DNA of 64,000 bases, from assembly GCF_016595465.1 (NCBI RefSeq), contig NZ_JAENIK010000004.1:310001-374000 (forward strand). The letters are read 5' to 3'. The notes under the pieces are model-generated. The model had not been told where the DNA came from. It ran no database searches and worked only from the letters and a program-made list of their open reading frames with translations. A program made the translations under genes and the position numbers. Below are positions 27,235 through 35,371 of the stretch, piece by piece. This DNA is from Luteolibacter yonseiensis (GTDB taxonomy: Bacteria; Verrucomicrobiota; Verrucomicrobiia; Verrucomicrobiales; Akkermansiaceae). Each line of letters starts with the position of its first letter. The first letter of the stretch is position 1.

Positions 27235-28266
27235 GTGAGTGAATCCGACCCACCTTTCAGCCGCAGGACCTTCCGCCGCCTGTTGGGGGCCATCGGCATG
27301 TTCCTGAAATCGCCGGTGGGAGGCAGGGCCCGGTGGCTGCTGGCCGCTCTGCTCCTGCTGATGTTGTGCATCAACGGCATGAACGTGGCCAACAGCTTCG
27401 TCGGACGCTACTTCATGTCCGCCATCGAGCGGCGTGATTCCGCGGGCTTCGTCCACTTCGCCTGGTTGTACATCGGTGTCTTCGCGGGTTCCACCTTTGT
27501 CGGCGTCATGTTCCGTTTCACCGAGGAACGGCTCGGCCTCCTGTGGCGGGATTTCCTGACCCACCGGATCGCCGGACTCTACATGGACAGCCGGATCTAC
27601 CTGCACATGAGCGGGGACGGAACCGTCAGCAATCCTGACCAGCGGATGACCGAGGACGTGAGGCAGCTGACGACAAGCACGCTGTCGTTCGTGCTGATGA
27701 TCCTCAACGGCACCATGACGGTGATCTCGTTTTCCGGCGTGCTGTGGACGATCAGCCCCAGGCTTTTCATGATCGCGGTGGTCTATGCCCTGGCGGGCTC
27801 GGTCCTCACCATCTGGCTGGGCCGTCCGCTGATCCGGCTGAACTACCGGCAGGCCGACTTCGAGGCGAACTTCCGCGCCTCGCTCATCGAAACCCATTCG
27901 CACGCCCGGGAAATCTCGCGGGACGGCAGGGAGCCGGAAGTGCGCGAACGCCTCATGGCGCGGGTTGACGGACTGGTGGACAACTTCCGCCGGGTGATTT
28001 CCATCAACCGGAACCTCAGCTTTTTCACGACCGGCTACAACTACATGATCCAGCTCATCCCGGTCCTCATCGTGGCGCCGATGTTCATCAGCCGGGAGGT
28101 GGAGTTCGGGGTGATCGGCCAGTCGGCGATGGCGTTCGCGACACTCCTTGGGGCGTTTTCGCTGGTCATCAACCAGTTCCAGGCCATCTCCTCCTATGCC
28201 TCCGTGGTCACCCGGCTGGGGGAGTTCGTCGAAGCGGTGGAGAAATATGGAGACAACCGGCGGTGA
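27235..28266 (+). CDS. ABC transporter membrane domain without ATPase (SbmA/YddA-like)
   Basis: 343 aa from GTG 27235. It has about six predicted membrane helices and the conserved loop VSNPDQRMTEDVRQL, which is the hallmark of the ABC_membrane_2 type found in YddA, bacterial ABCD-type and SbmA/BacA transporters. YddA-like proteins continue into a nucleotide-binding domain; here the reading frame stops after the membrane domain and the next gene is unrelated. No Walker A or ABC signature is present. As in SbmA, transport may be driven by the proton gradient, or the ATPase may be encoded elsewhere. An ATG at 27298 is an alternative start. Confidence 0.75.
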   Translation: MSESDPPFSRRTFRRLLGAIGMFLKSPVGGRARWLLAALLLLMLCINGMNVANSFVGRYFMSAIERRDSAGFVHFAWLYIGVFAGSTFVGVMFRFTEERLGLLWRDFLTHRIAGLYMDSRIYLHMSGDGTVSNPDQRMTEDVRQLTTSTLSFVLMILNGTMTVISFSGVLWTISPRLFMIAVVYALAGSVLTIWLGRPLIRLNYRQADFEANFRASLIETHSHAREISRDGREPEVRERLMARVDGLVDNFRRVISINRNLSFFTTGYNYMIQLIPVLIVAPMFISREVEFGVIGQSAMAFATLLGAFSLVINQFQAISSYASVVTRLGEFVEAVEKYGDNRR

Positions 28267-28482
28267 GAGCCCGCCATATGCCTCCTCACTGTCATACCAC
28301 CGGCGGGTGTGCCGGAATTCGATTCAAACCCATCCATGGACCGCACCTCCCGCCGCCCTTGAATTTCCTGATAGGGATTTGGGATTCTTCTTCTCCGCAT
28401 GCGGCCATCTGTTAGCACTGTGTTTGATCGGTATGACTCCGGCGCAGGAATTCCATCTCCGCAACCCCCTCCCCACCTTCCC

Positions 28483-30639
28483 ATGAGCACGCAGGACACC
28501 ACCCATCCCCCCGTCACGAAAACCGTCTGGTTCAGATACCTCAGGAAAACCGTTGCGGTGATATTCCTGTTGCTGGCAGCCGGCGCCCTGTCCGGCGGAA
28601 TCTACCTTCATTACCGTGAAAAGCCGGTTCCGAAAAACTGGGTGACGCCAAAGGAATGGCAGATTGTTCCCAACGCCCGGACCTTGGTGGTGGTGGTGCA
28701 GGGTTACAGGGGGAGGGAGGGCGGAATGAATGATGTCTTGTGCGCGGTGAAAGACGCGCGCAAGGACGCCGATGTCATCCTGATGACATATTCCTCCGAT
28801 CCTTTTTCCAATGCGGATTGTTTCAGCATATCCAAAGAAATCCGGGATGAGGTGAACCGCCGGCATGAGGAAAAGACTTATGAAAAGATAGAATTCGTGG
28901 GTTACAGCATGGGAGCCCTGCTGGCGCGGAAAGCCTATGTATATGGATGCGGACAGCTCCAGGACGTGCCGCCTTCGACAACAACGGATGCCTCCGGGAA
29001 GTTTCCGCAGGAATGGACGCGGAATGTCAAACGCTTCGTCCTGCTCGCGGGAATGAACCGGGGCTGGTCGCTGCGCAAGCCACCGTCCGCCGCAGGCATC
29101 GGCTCGTTGACGAAAATGTGGTGCGGTAAATGGATCGCCACGAGCACCCGCACCGGCTCGTTGATTCTTCAGACTGAGAATGGATCACCATTCGTCTCCA
29201 ACCTGCGGATGCAATGGCTCAATGTGATGAAAAGCCCGCCCCAGCCCGCGGGAACCGGTTCAAAGCCGGTTGACGAACGGAAGATCCTGCGCCCGACAGT
29301 GGTGCAGCTTCTCGGCGACACCGACGACCTGGTGGACAAGGATGACAGCCGGGATGTGAACGTTTCCGGAAAACGTTTCGTTTGGGTGCAGCTGAATCAA
29401 ACCAACCATCAGAACATCGTTGATCTTGGCGACAAATGCACTCCGGTGAGCCGGTTGGACGCGGAGGGGAAAATCAAGCGGGCAAGGCGGGACCTGTTTC
29501 TCAGATCATTCGGGGATGACGATGAGATCCGGGTTCTCAAACGAATGAGTCCCGGCGTGCCGGAGGCCGAGGATTATGATGTTACGGAAGGCGTGATCGT
29601 CCTCCACGGCATCCGCGATCTCGGACAATGGACTTCGGACTTCGTCACGCCGTTGCAGGAGAAATTCATCGCCAAAAAGGAGAAGGAGAAGGCCGACGAC
29701 AAAAAGCAAAGGATCGTACTTGAGGAAACCCTGCGGACTCTGGATGAGCGGTTGCGGCAGGACTCTGACCCCGCGCTGCTGAAGGAAAAGGAAGAAGCGG
29801 AGGCCGACCTGGCCATCCTGAAGCGAAAGGTCCGCACGCCGAAGCTCCTCGTTTACCGCCCGAGTTACGGTTACTTTCCCATGGGCTCCTTCCTTGTCTG
29901 GCAGGAGCGGCAGAAAAACGTCCGATGGTTCATGGACGAGCTGACGGAGCTGATGGCGAAGTATCCAAACATGGAGACCATCCATTTTGTCGGACATAGC
30001 AACGGAACCTATGTTCTGGCCAGCGCCCTGACCAAGTATAAGGCGCTGAAGGTTGACAAGGTGATCTTCGCCGGAAGCGTCGTCAGACAGGATTATTTCG
30101 CAAATGTCGGAAGCTCCCTGGAGGGAAGGGTCGGCGGCATCCGCAACTATGTCGGCAGCTCCGACTGGGTGGTCGGCATTTTCCCCCACTTCTTCGAGTC
30201 CGGCCTGACCTCGTGGATCAATCCGGACATCGGCGCGGCTGGGTATTATGGATTTGAGAAACCGGCGGAGATGCCTGAGGAAAACTGGAAGAAATTCATG
30301 CTGCAGACGAAATTCGTCACAGGCCAGCACAGCGCCGCCTTGGATGATTATGCGGCGAAACAGTCCATGATCCACTATCTGATGGAAGAGGACAGGGAGA
30401 ATCTGGAGGGACAATCAAGGAGCTGCAGGGAGCTGTTTCTTGAAAAGTGCGTCAATCACTGCTGGATGATCTGGGCAGGAATCATCGCGCTCCTGACCCT
30501 CATCGGCTACATTTTGGTCAAATCGGCCCTGTTTTTGAACAAGTGGCTGGCCGGTGGAAGATGGAGGCGCTCCAGGGTGAGATGCGTGACGCTCGCGTGC
30601 TATGGCTTGCTCATTCTGGCCCTGCTCCAGACCTATTGA
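28483..30639 (+). CDS. Membrane protein with two tandem alpha/beta-hydrolase domains
   Basis: 718 aa from ATG 28483. One transmembrane helix near residues 20-42 anchors the N-terminus. Domain 1 (about 60-340) has VVVQGYRG and the nucleophile elbow GYSMG (Ser about 142). Domain 2 (about 368-650) has IVLHGIRDLG, a charged coiled segment inserted near 395-450, and a second elbow GHSNG (Ser about 506). Two more hydrophobic segments near residues 660-715 end the protein. Both elbows fit the G-x-S-x-G lipase/esterase signature. Substrates are unknown; acyl-ester hydrolysis is the family expectation. Two complete hydrolase folds in one membrane protein are unusual. Its stop is 2 bases from the stop of the convergent phosphofructokinase gene. 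Confidence 0.75.
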   Translation: MSTQDTTHPPVTKTVWFRYLRKTVAVIFLLLAAGALSGGIYLHYREKPVPKNWVTPKEWQIVPNARTLVVVVQGYRGREGGMNDVLCAVKDARKDADVILMTYSSDPFSNADCFSISKEIRDEVNRRHEEKTYEKIEFVGYSMGALLARKAYVYGCGQLQDVPPSTTTDASGKFPQEWTRNVKRFVLLAGMNRGWSLRKPPSAAGIGSLTKMWCGKWIATSTRTGSLILQTENGSPFVSNLRMQWLNVMKSPPQPAGTGSKPVDERKILRPTVVQLLGDTDDLVDKDDSRDVNVSGKRFVWVQLNQTNHQNIVDLGDKCTPVSRLDAEGKIKRARRDLFLRSFGDDDEIRVLKRMSPGVPEAEDYDVTEGVIVLHGIRDLGQWTSDFVTPLQEKFIAKKEKEKADDKKQRIVLEETLRTLDERLRQDSDPALLKEKEEAEADLAILKRKVRTPKLLVYRPSYGYFPMGSFLVWQERQKNVRWFMDELTELMAKYPNMETIHFVGHSNGTYVLASALTKYKALKVDKVIFAGSVVRQDYFANVGSSLEGRVGGIRNYVGSSDWVVGIFPHFFESGLTSWINPDIGAAGYYGFEKPAEMPEENWKKFMLQTKFVTGQHSAALDDYAAKQSMIHYLMEEDRENLEGQSRSCRELFLEKCVNHCWMIWAGIIALLTLIGYILVKSALFLNKWLAGGRWRRSRVRCVTLACYGLLILALLQTY

Positions 30640-30641
30640 TA

Positions 30642-31940
30642 TTAGCAGACCTTTGGCGGACTTGCGGACCCGCCGCTTGCCAAGGGTGAGAGATCGGGTT
30701 GGCCGGTGGATGAAATCACGGCACGCCAGAGTTCACCCTCCAGATCAAGGCGTTTGCCGCCGGCGGCGATGAGATTGATAGGGACATGGACGAAATGGCC
30801 GTTCAGATAGCTGATGACGAGTCCCGTCCTGCCCGACATGGCGGCGTGCACGGCGTGGCGGCCCATCCGGTCGCAGAGCAGGGCGTCTTCCGTATTGGCC
30901 GGACAACCGCGGATCTGGTAGCTGGGATCGAAGTAGCGCATCGTCATCTCAAGCCCGCGTGATTTGAAATGGGCGTTGATCTCATCCCTCAGGAACTGGC
31001 CGATGTCCCGGAGCTTCGCGTTGCCGGAGGCGTCGGTCCCTCCGCCGGTACCGAGCAATTCCTGTCCGGCGCCCTCGGCCACCACCACCACGGCATGGCT
31101 TTTCTTATCGAGACGCTTCTCCAGCGCGGCAAGAAGTCCGTCCAGGGAAAAAGGCTGCTCGGGCACCAGGCAGAAATTCACGTCCTGGCTGGCGACGGTC
31201 GCCGCGGCGGCGATAAACCCGGCATGGCGGCCCATCAGCTTCACCACGGAAACTCCGTTTTCCACGCTGCGCGCCTCGGTGTGCGCGCTGTCGATCACGC
31301 GCACGGCCTCGCTGACGGCGGTGCCGAAGCCGAAGGTGCGGGTGACGTGGAGCACGTCGTTGTCGATGGTCTTGGGGATGCCGACCACCGCGAGCGGGTG
31401 TCCGCGTTTCTGGGCTTCGGTGAAAAGCGCGTGACCACCGCGCTGGGTGCCGTCCCCGCCCACGGTGAAGAGGATGTTCACTCCGCGGTCGATCAGGAAA
31501 TCCACGGCCCGGGTCACGTCCACGGGCCCGCGCGAAGTGCCCAACAGCGTGCCGCCCTTCTGATGGATCTCCTCCACGGCATCTTCGGTGAGGTCCAGCG
31601 GCGGCTTGCCTATGGAAGGATCCAGTCCGCGATAACCACTGCGGATCCCCCATACGGATTTCACCCCATAGCCACGGATCAGCTCGCGCGTGACCGAGCG
31701 GATGACGTTGTTCAGGCCGGGGCACAACCCGCCGCAGGTGACGATGGCGGCGACCGTCGTGGCGGGATCGAAGAACAGGCGTCCTCTCGGCCCCGCTTTC
31801 TCGAACAACAGCAGGTCGTCCGGTGGAGTTCCTCCGGGCCATTCGATATGTGCAGGGACGAGGAGGTTTTCCGAAATGGCGAATGACAGGGGCGACGGGT
31901 GGAGGGCGTCGCCCAGAAGGGTGGGATGCGTGGAGTTCAC
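30642..31940 (-). CDS. 6-phosphofructokinase, plant-type (group X) ATP-dependent class
   Basis: 432 aa from GTG 31940. This start overlaps the TGA of the upstream exchanger gene (GTGA, 31937-31940), which indicates translational coupling. Motifs in order: GGLCPGLNNVIR (nucleotide loop), LGTSRGP, VGGDGTQRGG, PKTIDNDV (catalytic Asp), MGRHAGFIA and PEQPF. PFKs phosphorylate fructose-6-phosphate. Gly in GGDGT rather than GGDD favours ATP over pyrophosphate, while Lys in PKTIDND is shared with PPi enzymes; the combination is that of plant and clade-X ATP-PFKs. Phosphoryl donor should be regarded as predicted, not shown. Confidence 0.88.
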   Translation of the reverse strand: MNSTHPTLLGDALHPSPLSFAISENLLVPAHIEWPGGTPPDDLLLFEKAGPRGRLFFDPATTVAAIVTCGGLCPGLNNVIRSVTRELIRGYGVKSVWGIRSGYRGLDPSIGKPPLDLTEDAVEEIHQKGGTLLGTSRGPVDVTRAVDFLIDRGVNILFTVGGDGTQRGGHALFTEAQKRGHPLAVVGIPKTIDNDVLHVTRTFGFGTAVSEAVRVIDSAHTEARSVENGVSVVKLMGRHAGFIAAAATVASQDVNFCLVPEQPFSLDGLLAALEKRLDKKSHAVVVVAEGAGQELLGTGGGTDASGNAKLRDIGQFLRDEINAHFKSRGLEMTMRYFDPSYQIRGCPANTEDALLCDRMGRHAVHAAMSGRTGLVISYLNGHFVHVPINLIAAGGKRLDLEGELWRAVISSTGQPDLSPLASGGSASPPKVC

Positions 31941-33607
31941 TGGAAGAGGATAATCGTGAGAATCTGTGCGGCAAGGATGCGCATGAGGGTGGTGAGCGGA
32001 TAGACGGTCGCGTAACCCACGGCGGGCGCGTCGGATCCCGAAATGTTCGAGGCGAACGCGAGCGCGGGAGGATCGGTCATGCTGCCGGCCAGCAGGCCGC
32101 TCAGATCCATGAAGTTCATTTTCAAGACGACGCGGGCGAAGACGCCCACCACCAGCAACGGCACCATCGTGACACACACCCCGGCGGCGAGCCATTGCAC
32201 GCCGGTGGTGCTGAATACGGTGGCGAAGAACTTGGAACCGGCGGTGAGGCCGACCGCGGCGAAAAACAGCGCGATGCCGAACTCGCGGAAGGCGAGGTTC
32301 GTGTTCACCGGCATGTGCCAGACCTGGCGGCCGATCCGCCCCACACGACCGAGGATCAGCGCGACGACCAATGGCCCTCCCGCAAGACCGAGTTTCACCG
32401 GCTGCGGAATGCCGGGAAACGCGATGGGCATGGTGCCCAGCATGACTCCGAGAACCAGACCGATGAAAAACGGGACGAAATGGGTTTCATTGATCTCCTT
32501 CAGGGAATTTCCGAGGGACTTCGCCGCGGCGTCGAGATCCTTGTCCCGCCCCACGATCTGGAGCTGGTCGCCGAACTGCAGGCGCAGTCCGGGAACCGCC
32601 GACATCTCAAGATCGGCCCGGGTGACGCGGGTCACCGCCACGCCGAAGCGCTCGCCGAGGTCGAGCTGGCCCACGTTTTTTCCGAGCACCCCGCGGTCGG
32701 TGACGACCACGCGGCGATAGCTGATCGATTCATCACGCAACACGAGATCTTCATCGCTGGTGCGGCCGATGACGCGTGCGAACTGGTCCAGGGCCGCCGG
32801 TGTGCCGATGACCGCCAGCCGGTCCTCGAGATGGAGGACGGACGTTTCGCCCGCGATGCGGGTTTCCCCTTCATGGCAGATGCGGGAGATGGTGACACCC
32901 GCCTCCAGGCGGCCGGGAATGCTTCCGAGCGCCACCCCTTCGAGGTTCGGGTTCGTCACGACAAGGGTGCGGCGTTCGAGCGGCTCGACCTGGCGGCTGC
33001 TTTTCGCGGCGAACCCGGAGGCCTCGGCGACCGGATCGATCCGCAGGATCTGTTTGAGCAGGAGCAGCGTGCCGATGATGCCGATGATCGCGGCCGGATA
33101 GGTCACCGCGTAGGCGAGCGCGGGCAGCGTCAGGCGGTCCGTGGCGATGCCGGGAATGGTGCCGAGCGTCTGGGTCGCCGCGCCGAGCGAAGGGGTGTTG
33201 GTGGATGCTCCGGAAAAAATTCCGAGCACGGCCGCCGGATCAAAGCCTGCGATCCACCCCGCCAACGGAGCGCCCACCGCGCCGAGGACGACGATGACAA
33301 AGGCCAGCAGGTTCATTTTCACCCCCTGCTCCCTGAGCGCGGCGAAGAAGCCCGGGCCAAGCTGGAGTCCGATGGTGAAGACGAACAGGATCAGCCCGAA
33401 CTCTTTCACAAAATCCAGCGTCTGGTGGTCCACCGCTTCGCCGAAATGGCCGACGATGATCCCGGCGAACAGGACTCCCGAGGTGCCGAGGCCGATGCCG
33501 CGGAATTTCATGCTGCCGAACGCCATGCCCAATACACAGACGAAGGAAAGCACCCCGATCGCATGCGCGACGGGCTGCGTCTGGTGAAGTTCTGAGAGCC
33601 AGCTCAT
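31937..33607 (-). CDS. AspT/YidE/YbjL/SucE-family exchanger with two RCK_C domains
   Basis: 556 aa. Two hydrophobic halves of about five helices each (residues 15-190 and 385-556) flank two central TrkA-C (RCK_C) domains at about 205-290 and 290-375. The halves carry the family repeats (GLILFVFTIGLQLGPGFF and IALFFAAVGLTAGSKFF; GIFSGASTNTPSLGAA and GLLAGSMTDPPALAFA). This is the aspartate:alanine exchanger family; known members include AspT (aspartate/alanine) and the Corynebacterium succinate exporter SucE. In this locus, next to aspartase and a Dcu transporter, aspartate or succinate is the natural substrate guess. Its start is 264 bases from that of the divergent porin gene. Confidence 0.88.
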   Translation of the reverse strand: MSWLSELHQTQPVAHAIGVLSFVCVLGMAFGSMKFRGIGLGTSGVLFAGIIVGHFGEAVDHQTLDFVKEFGLILFVFTIGLQLGPGFFAALREQGVKMNLLAFVIVVLGAVGAPLAGWIAGFDPAAVLGIFSGASTNTPSLGAATQTLGTIPGIATDRLTLPALAYAVTYPAAIIGIIGTLLLLKQILRIDPVAEASGFAAKSSRQVEPLERRTLVVTNPNLEGVALGSIPGRLEAGVTISRICHEGETRIAGETSVLHLEDRLAVIGTPAALDQFARVIGRTSDEDLVLRDESISYRRVVVTDRGVLGKNVGQLDLGERFGVAVTRVTRADLEMSAVPGLRLQFGDQLQIVGRDKDLDAAAKSLGNSLKEINETHFVPFFIGLVLGVMLGTMPIAFPGIPQPVKLGLAGGPLVVALILGRVGRIGRQVWHMPVNTNLAFREFGIALFFAAVGLTAGSKFFATVFSTTGVQWLAAGVCVTMVPLLVVGVFARVVLKMNFMDLSGLLAGSMTDPPALAFASNISGSDAPAVGYATVYPLTTLMRILAAQILTIILFQ

Positions 33608-33871
33608 GGAGCATGCATGCTGGAGCCTGTGCCGCCCCGGGTCTATCGGACCTTGGTCCTACCGGCTTGCGATGTCAGCCCCGGATCGGAGGACGGCACT
33701 CCCTTCCCCGGCCGGATACGACCATGGTCCGATTGACCCGGTTTTGCACGACGTGCATTCTCCCGAACGATTCGATAACCGGTCTCTTTCCCATCTTTTC
33801 GTATCCCGCGCTGGTAAAGCTCAGGCGCGGTGAGGAATGAGGCACTTTCAATCCCGCCGTTCCCAACGCAA
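33608..33871. promoter_or_regulatory. Divergent control region with three dyads
   Basis: 264 bases between the exchanger (minus) and porin (plus) starts. Dyads seen: AGCATGCATGCT, a perfect 12-bp palindrome at 33610-33621, directly at the exchanger start; GGACC-TT-GGTCC at 33648-33659; and GACC-AT-GGTC at 33720-33729. The last lies in a 20-bp element (33716-33735) that recurs at 25107-25126 upstream of the efflux pump. The last two dyads are centred 71 bases apart. They could bind a common regulator; none is encoded next door. Confidence 0.5.
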
Positions 33872-35359
33872 ATGAAAACCCGTCTGCCGTCATCGCTCGC
33901 CGCGCTCGCCTTGTTCGCGCAGGCACCTTGCGCATCCGCGGAAAACGGTGATGTGGAGGAGCTCAAGGCCATGGTGAGGGAGATGCAGAAAACCATCGCC
34001 GAGCAGAACGCGCGCATCGCCACGCTCGAAAACCAGAAGGCGGCCCCTTCAAAAAAAACCACCGCCCGGAAATCCCCGAAACCCGCCGAAAAGGAACCCG
34101 ATATGGCGGCCGCCGGAATCGACGTGCCGGTTGGAGCCCCCCCGGTCGTCGCCGAGCCGAAGGAAATTTCCGCCATCCGTGACGCGGATACCTTTGCCGA
34201 CCTGCAGCAAGCCGCGCCACGTGTGAACAATGCCCCGCTGGATCCCAAGCTGAAGGGGTTCATCCCTATTCCCGGCACGGACACCCTGTTCAAGATCGGC
34301 GGCTCCGCCCGCATCGACTCCATCCTGGACTTCGAGGACAATGGCAATCCCAACCAGTTCGTGCCTTCGAGCATCCCGGTGCCAGGCCAGTCCGGATGGG
34401 ACGGCGGCGAGCGCACCGCGTTCCAGGCGAAGGGCACGCGCCTCAGCCTCGAGCTCCGCCGCCCCGTCGCGAACGACGACACGCTGCGCATCTACAGTGA
34501 GTATGATTTCTTCGATGACTCGGCTTCGAGCGCGATGAAGTTCCGCACGCGCCACTTCTACGGACAGGCGTGGAACTTCCTCATCGGCCAGACGTTCTCC
34601 GCGTTCATGGACATCGACGCCTTCCCGGACGTGGTCGACTACCAGGGACCCAACGGCATCGTCAACCGCCGCCAGCCGCAAATCCGCTACACGCTGCCGG
34701 TCTATGACGACGTGGGCGAGGTCCAGCTCTTCGCCAGCGTGGAGCAACCCGAATCAAAGATCGATACGGTGCTTCCCGACTTCGCCCCTGGCTCCTCCAC
34801 CGTCAGCCGCCTCCCCGACAGCGTGGTGGGAGCGCGCTGGGAGGGAGACACCGGCCACATCCAAAGTGCGGCGATTTTCCGCGAGCTGTCTTATGAAAGC
34901 GACCACGGCCCGGATGACGACGTGCTGGGCTGGGGGGTGAATTTCTCGGGCTCGCTGAACATCGGGGAAAAGGACAAGCTTTCCGCCCAGGCGACTTATG
35001 GCGAGGGCATCTCGCGCTACATCAACGACCTCAGCGGTGAGAATCTGGATGCCGCCTTCGACGGCGGTGATTTCGAAGCCATTCCCGTCTTCGCGGCGAT
35101 GGCCGGATACACCCACCATTGGAACGGCCGGTGGCGCTCGACGATTTCCGGCGGCTACGTGCATACGGACGCGCCCGACTCGCTCGGCCCCTTCGCCATC
35201 CAGGACACGCTCTACAGCAGCGTGAACCTGATGTGGCATCCGACCGCGTCTTTCCGGATGGGTCTCGAATATCTCTACGGTCACAAGGAAACGCTCGACG
35301 GTTCCGAAGGCGATGCGAACCGCCTGAACTTCGTCGTCCGCTACGATCTCGTCCGCTAA
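33872..35359 (+). CDS. DcaP-like outer-membrane porin
   Basis: 495 aa from ATG 33872, chosen for its signal peptide (MKTRLPSSLAALALFAQAPCASA). A short coiled coil follows (DVEELKAMVREMQKTIAEQ), a Lys/Pro-rich linker to about residue 95, then a beta barrel with alternating strands and the DcaP-like segments IPGTDTLFKIGGSARID, RTRHFYGQAWNFLIGQTFS and a terminal strand ending in VVRYDLVR. DcaP of Acinetobacter is a trimeric channel that favours dicarboxylates. The next gene, 12 bases downstream, is a C4-dicarboxylate transporter, so outer- and inner-membrane steps for the same substrate class are paired. Confidence 0.85.
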   Translation: MKTRLPSSLAALALFAQAPCASAENGDVEELKAMVREMQKTIAEQNARIATLENQKAAPSKKTTARKSPKPAEKEPDMAAAGIDVPVGAPPVVAEPKEISAIRDADTFADLQQAAPRVNNAPLDPKLKGFIPIPGTDTLFKIGGSARIDSILDFEDNGNPNQFVPSSIPVPGQSGWDGGERTAFQAKGTRLSLELRRPVANDDTLRIYSEYDFFDDSASSAMKFRTRHFYGQAWNFLIGQTFSAFMDIDAFPDVVDYQGPNGIVNRRQPQIRYTLPVYDDVGEVQLFASVEQPESKIDTVLPDFAPGSSTVSRLPDSVVGARWEGDTGHIQSAAIFRELSYESDHGPDDDVLGWGVNFSGSLNIGEKDKLSAQATYGEGISRYINDLSGENLDAAFDGGDFEAIPVFAAMAGYTHHWNGRWRSTISGGYVHTDAPDSLGPFAIQDTLYSSVNLMWHPTASFRMGLEYLYGHKETLDGSEGDANRLNFVVRYDLVR

Positions 35360-35371
35360 CCGGCATCCATC

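Noticed and set aside
31823..33595. 590-codon plus-strand open frame
   Set aside because: Antisense to the exchanger gene, which has clear family motifs and membrane segments.
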